From Sulfurovum sp. TSL1 (lineage in GTDB: Bacteria > Campylobacterota > Campylobacteria > Campylobacterales > Sulfurovaceae), in NCBI RefSeq assembly GCF_019972135.1, contig NZ_BPFI01000001.1, forward strand, positions 851,106-915,105: a stretch of 64,000 bases of DNA. Reading direction: 5' to 3'. Within the stretch, counting starts at the first letter, position 1, and every line of letters starts with the position of its first letter. Both the position numbers and the translations under genes were made by a program. The notes below the pieces were generated by a model that made no database searches, had not been told where the DNA came from, and was given only the letters and a program-made list of their open reading frames with translations. This document shows positions 61,982 through 64,000 of this stretch, in pieces.

Positions 61982-63090
61982 AGGTCACCTCTATCTTTTA
62001 ATTGTAATCTCTCATACAACTCGTAATAATGATTCATACATATGTGCATAGAGTAATTCTCTTCATAAGTTTTTCTATTTTCTTCATGATTACTCAAAGT
62101 CTTGGAATAAAATGTAACTAACATTTGTTTATATGCATTTTCTGTAAAGTCATCGGATAGGTATCCATTCACACCATTTTGTATAATATCAGGTACACCA
62201 CCCGCTGGCGTAGAAAGAATTGGTACGCCTACAGACATTGCCTCAAGCACTACTAATGGAAGGCCTTCATAAAGGGAGCATAAACAAAAAGCGTCAGCAC
62301 AGTGCATATAATCGCCGATATTACTTTTCTCTCCTAAAAAAAAGATATTGGGAATGTTTTCTGAGTTTGTAATGCATTGATCAGCATACTCCTTGTCATC
62401 CGTTAACGGTCCGATAAACAAAAGTACAAAATCCAGATCAACTTTATTTAATGCTTTTATGACATGAATCATCATCAATTGATTTTTTTGTTTACTTATT
62501 CTTCCTACATTCAGAAGAACCTTTGTATTCTTAGTTTTCTTGTAAGTATCTACTTCAGCTCTGACATGATCATATAGATCTGTTTTTTTGAGTGCTTTCA
62601 CCCCATTATAAATCAATTCTGTGTGTTTGCTTCCATAGACTTTCTCTGTACTTTCTAAAACTTTTTGGCTAATAGAGACAGGGGTAACATTAAAGTAATT
62701 AAACAATAGTTTATAGAGTTTTTGTATTTTATTGCCTGCCTCTTTATATGCCAAATTATGAATTGTATGTACTACAGGAACTTTCAATAGCAAGATATAC
62801 AAACTAGAATAAGCCAGTGCTCTTAAATGTGTGTGAATAATGTCCGGTTGCAATTTCTTGACCAATCTATAAAGATTGAAAACTGTACCGATACTATAGC
62901 TTTTTGTTTTATTTAACGAGATTACAGTCACATTCTCATTGATTTGCTGTTTTAGCATCATTGTATTGTCTATTTTGTCCAAAATACATAAATAAACATC
63001 ATTTTCCATTGCCAGTTCATTGCATAGATCAACTGCAAATTTTTCTGCACCTCCAACATTTAATGATGCTAAAATTTGTAAAATCTTCAT
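61978..63090 (-). CDS. GT4-family glycosyltransferase
   Basis: A 370-residue GT-B glycosyltransferase. The acceptor-side motif LNVGGAEKFAVDLCNEL is at the start; VLLNVGRISKQKNQLMMIHV opens the donor domain, and the E-x7-E motif lies in SLYEGLPLVVLEAMSVGVPI with LSTPAGGVPDII after it. It overlaps the polymerase gene upstream and the next transferase downstream by 4 bp. It would add one sugar of the repeat unit. Confidence 0.92.
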   Translation of the reverse strand: MKILQILASLNVGGAEKFAVDLCNELAMENDVYLCILDKIDNTMMLKQQINENVTVISLNKTKSYSIGTVFNLYRLVKKLQPDIIHTHLRALAYSSLYILLLKVPVVHTIHNLAYKEAGNKIQKLYKLLFNYFNVTPVSISQKVLESTEKVYGSKHTELIYNGVKALKKTDLYDHVRAEVDTYKKTKNTKVLLNVGRISKQKNQLMMIHVIKALNKVDLDFVLLFIGPLTDDKEYADQCITNSENIPNIFFLGEKSNIGDYMHCADAFCLCSLYEGLPLVVLEAMSVGVPILSTPAGGVPDIIQNGVNGYLSDDFTENAYKQMLVTFYSKTLSNHEENRKTYEENYSMHICMNHYYELYERLQLKDRGDL

Positions 63091-64000
63091 GCCGTCATTT
63101 CCTTGTTGTATACCTGATTTTCAGATGAAATTAATTCTAAATAGTTTCTATATAAATGATGTACATTCATTATAATGGCAATATAAAGAAGAAAATATTT
63201 ATCAAATCCAATACCAAGAGTCATTCCCATCAAGATAAGTGAAATAAATGCTATAAACAGCCAGATCTCATTGTTGTTGATTATAATGTTAAAATTTTGG
63301 ATTAATAATGAAGTCAAAAAAATTAAAAATAAAATAAAAACAAGTACCCCGGCTTCAGCAAAGAGCTGTATATAAACATTATGAGGTGCCGCTGAGTGTA
63401 TATAGGTTTCAGCATACTTTTCTGTATTATTCGCAAATTCATTAATACCAACACCGATCAGAGTGTGATTTTCTATCATATGTAGTCCAGCTATCCAAGA
63501 GTCCATACGATATCCGGCAGTATGTGTAGATTCAGTTCTATCCAGCATATTTGATATAGCATCAATCTTAGTAAAATTTATTTGAAGGGAACTAAATAGC
63601 ATAATCGTTACAAACAATAGTAGTTTATAGTTCAAAATACTTTTAAAATTATAAAATACATACTTAATAATCAATAACATCAGTATAACACCAAGCATTA
63701 AAAAGGCAGACATTGAACCCGCCTTAAAAAGACCATAAATAAAAAACATACTTGTAATACTTAAAAAGAATTTACTTTTATTCACAGTATAAAGATAAAT
63801 TGATGTAAATATAAAAGCCAATAATTGGGCAGCAAATTCATTGGGATCAACTGTTCCTCCAGAAGTTCTAAAAGTCCATGGGTTTATAGGTTCATTGAAA
63901 AAGCAAATGATCACTGAAACCATCATTGAAAACCAAATAAAGTATAGTAACTTCTGTAATTCATAACGACTAAAAAATATAGTGACCACTAGGATACTTA
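63087..64000 (-). CDS. O-antigen ligase/polymerase-like membrane protein, cut by the window edge
   Basis: The reading frame stays open to the right edge, so the N-terminus is missing; a GTG at 63989 is not the true start. About 304 residues are visible with eight or so membrane helices and a central periplasmic loop containing SWIAGLHMIENHTLIGVGIN and HSAAPHNVYIQLFAEAGVLV, the Wzy_C/O-antigen ligase signature with its conserved His and Asn. It would join repeat units on the periplasmic side. It is the most upstream visible gene of the leftward glycosyltransferase operon. Confidence 0.88.
   Translation of the reverse strand, partial: SILVVTIFFSRYELQKLLYFIWFSMMVSVIICFFNEPINPWTFRTSGGTVDPNEFAAQLLAFIFTSIYLYTVNKSKFFLSITSMFFIYGLFKAGSMSAFLMLGVILMLLIIKYVFYNFKSILNYKLLLFVTIMLFSSLQINFTKIDAISNMLDRTESTHTAGYRMDSWIAGLHMIENHTLIGVGINEFANNTEKYAETYIHSAAPHNVYIQLFAEAGVLVFILFLIFLTSLLIQNFNIIINNNEIWLFIAFISLILMGMTLGIGFDKYFLLYIAIIMNVHHLYRNYLELISSENQVYNKEMTA

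Overview
The window looks like chromosomal DNA of a sulfur-oxidising Campylobacterota (epsilonproteobacterium), most likely Sulfurovum or a close relative. The evidence is gene content and order. The block from the partial gene at the left edge to adk (1-13.7 kb: pbp2?, GNAT, engB, lptA, lptC, kdsC, hisB, rlpA, hybrid kinase, lytic transglycosylase, tatD, Hpt protein, recN, nadK, aspS, adk) closely follows, from memory, the adk-to-pbp order of Campylobacter jejuni. DUF4492-cydAB, HspR-CbpA and the short-LID adenylate kinase also fit. No rRNA, tRNA, CRISPR array, transposase or prophage was seen.

Layout. 0-13.7 kb: housekeeping and envelope genes, with a membrane hybrid histidine kinase and a separate membrane-anchored Hpt protein. 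13.9-20.4 kb: FadL-type porin, deacetylase, SYLF protein, radical SAM/SPASM protein, an unknown periplasmic protein and an outer-membrane phospholipase A with an N-terminal Sel1-like region. 20.4-26.0 kb: a tripartite RND efflux operon with its TetR repressor and a perfect operator. 26.1-32.1 kb: PAP2 phosphatase, MFS transporter, split pqiA/pqiB/pqiC lipid-transport operon and a diacylglycerol-kinase-like gene. 32.2-36.2 kb: an apparent operon with a strong promoter and a near-palindromic operator, encoding a DUF134 regulator, a tiny Cys protein, a NifX-like protein cut short before a His-rich tail, DUF4492, cydA, cydB and a 50-residue membrane protein. 36.2-47.2 kb: assorted single genes (trmO, Pif1-like helicase, host-attachment-like protein, RNase T2, YgjP-like peptidase, CoA-ester lyase, MltB, a GGDEF-EAL protein, hspR, cbpA, rhodanese, SpoU methylase).

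47.2-64 kb is an exopolysaccharide/cell-surface locus: wza-like exporter, wzc-like tyrosine autokinase, WecA/MraY-type initiating transferase, a LamG plus Ig-repeat surface protein, two paralogous lipoproteins, a secreted beta-helix protein, then a leftward operon of three GT4 glycosyltransferases, a heparinase II/III-like protein and an O-antigen ligase/polymerase cut by the window edge.

The most striking content is non-coding. Three c-di-GMP-I (GEMM) riboswitch aptamers lie within 2.1 kb, two of them in tandem, ahead of the two lipoprotein genes and the beta-helix gene. All keep the GNRA-capped P2 stem, with compensatory base changes between copies. With the GGDEF-EAL protein about 10 kb away and the EPS genes around them, they suggest c-di-GMP-controlled expression of an uncharacterised surface/matrix module. 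A second strong observation is the in-frame stop codon separating the NifX-like protein from 23 codons containing nine histidines.
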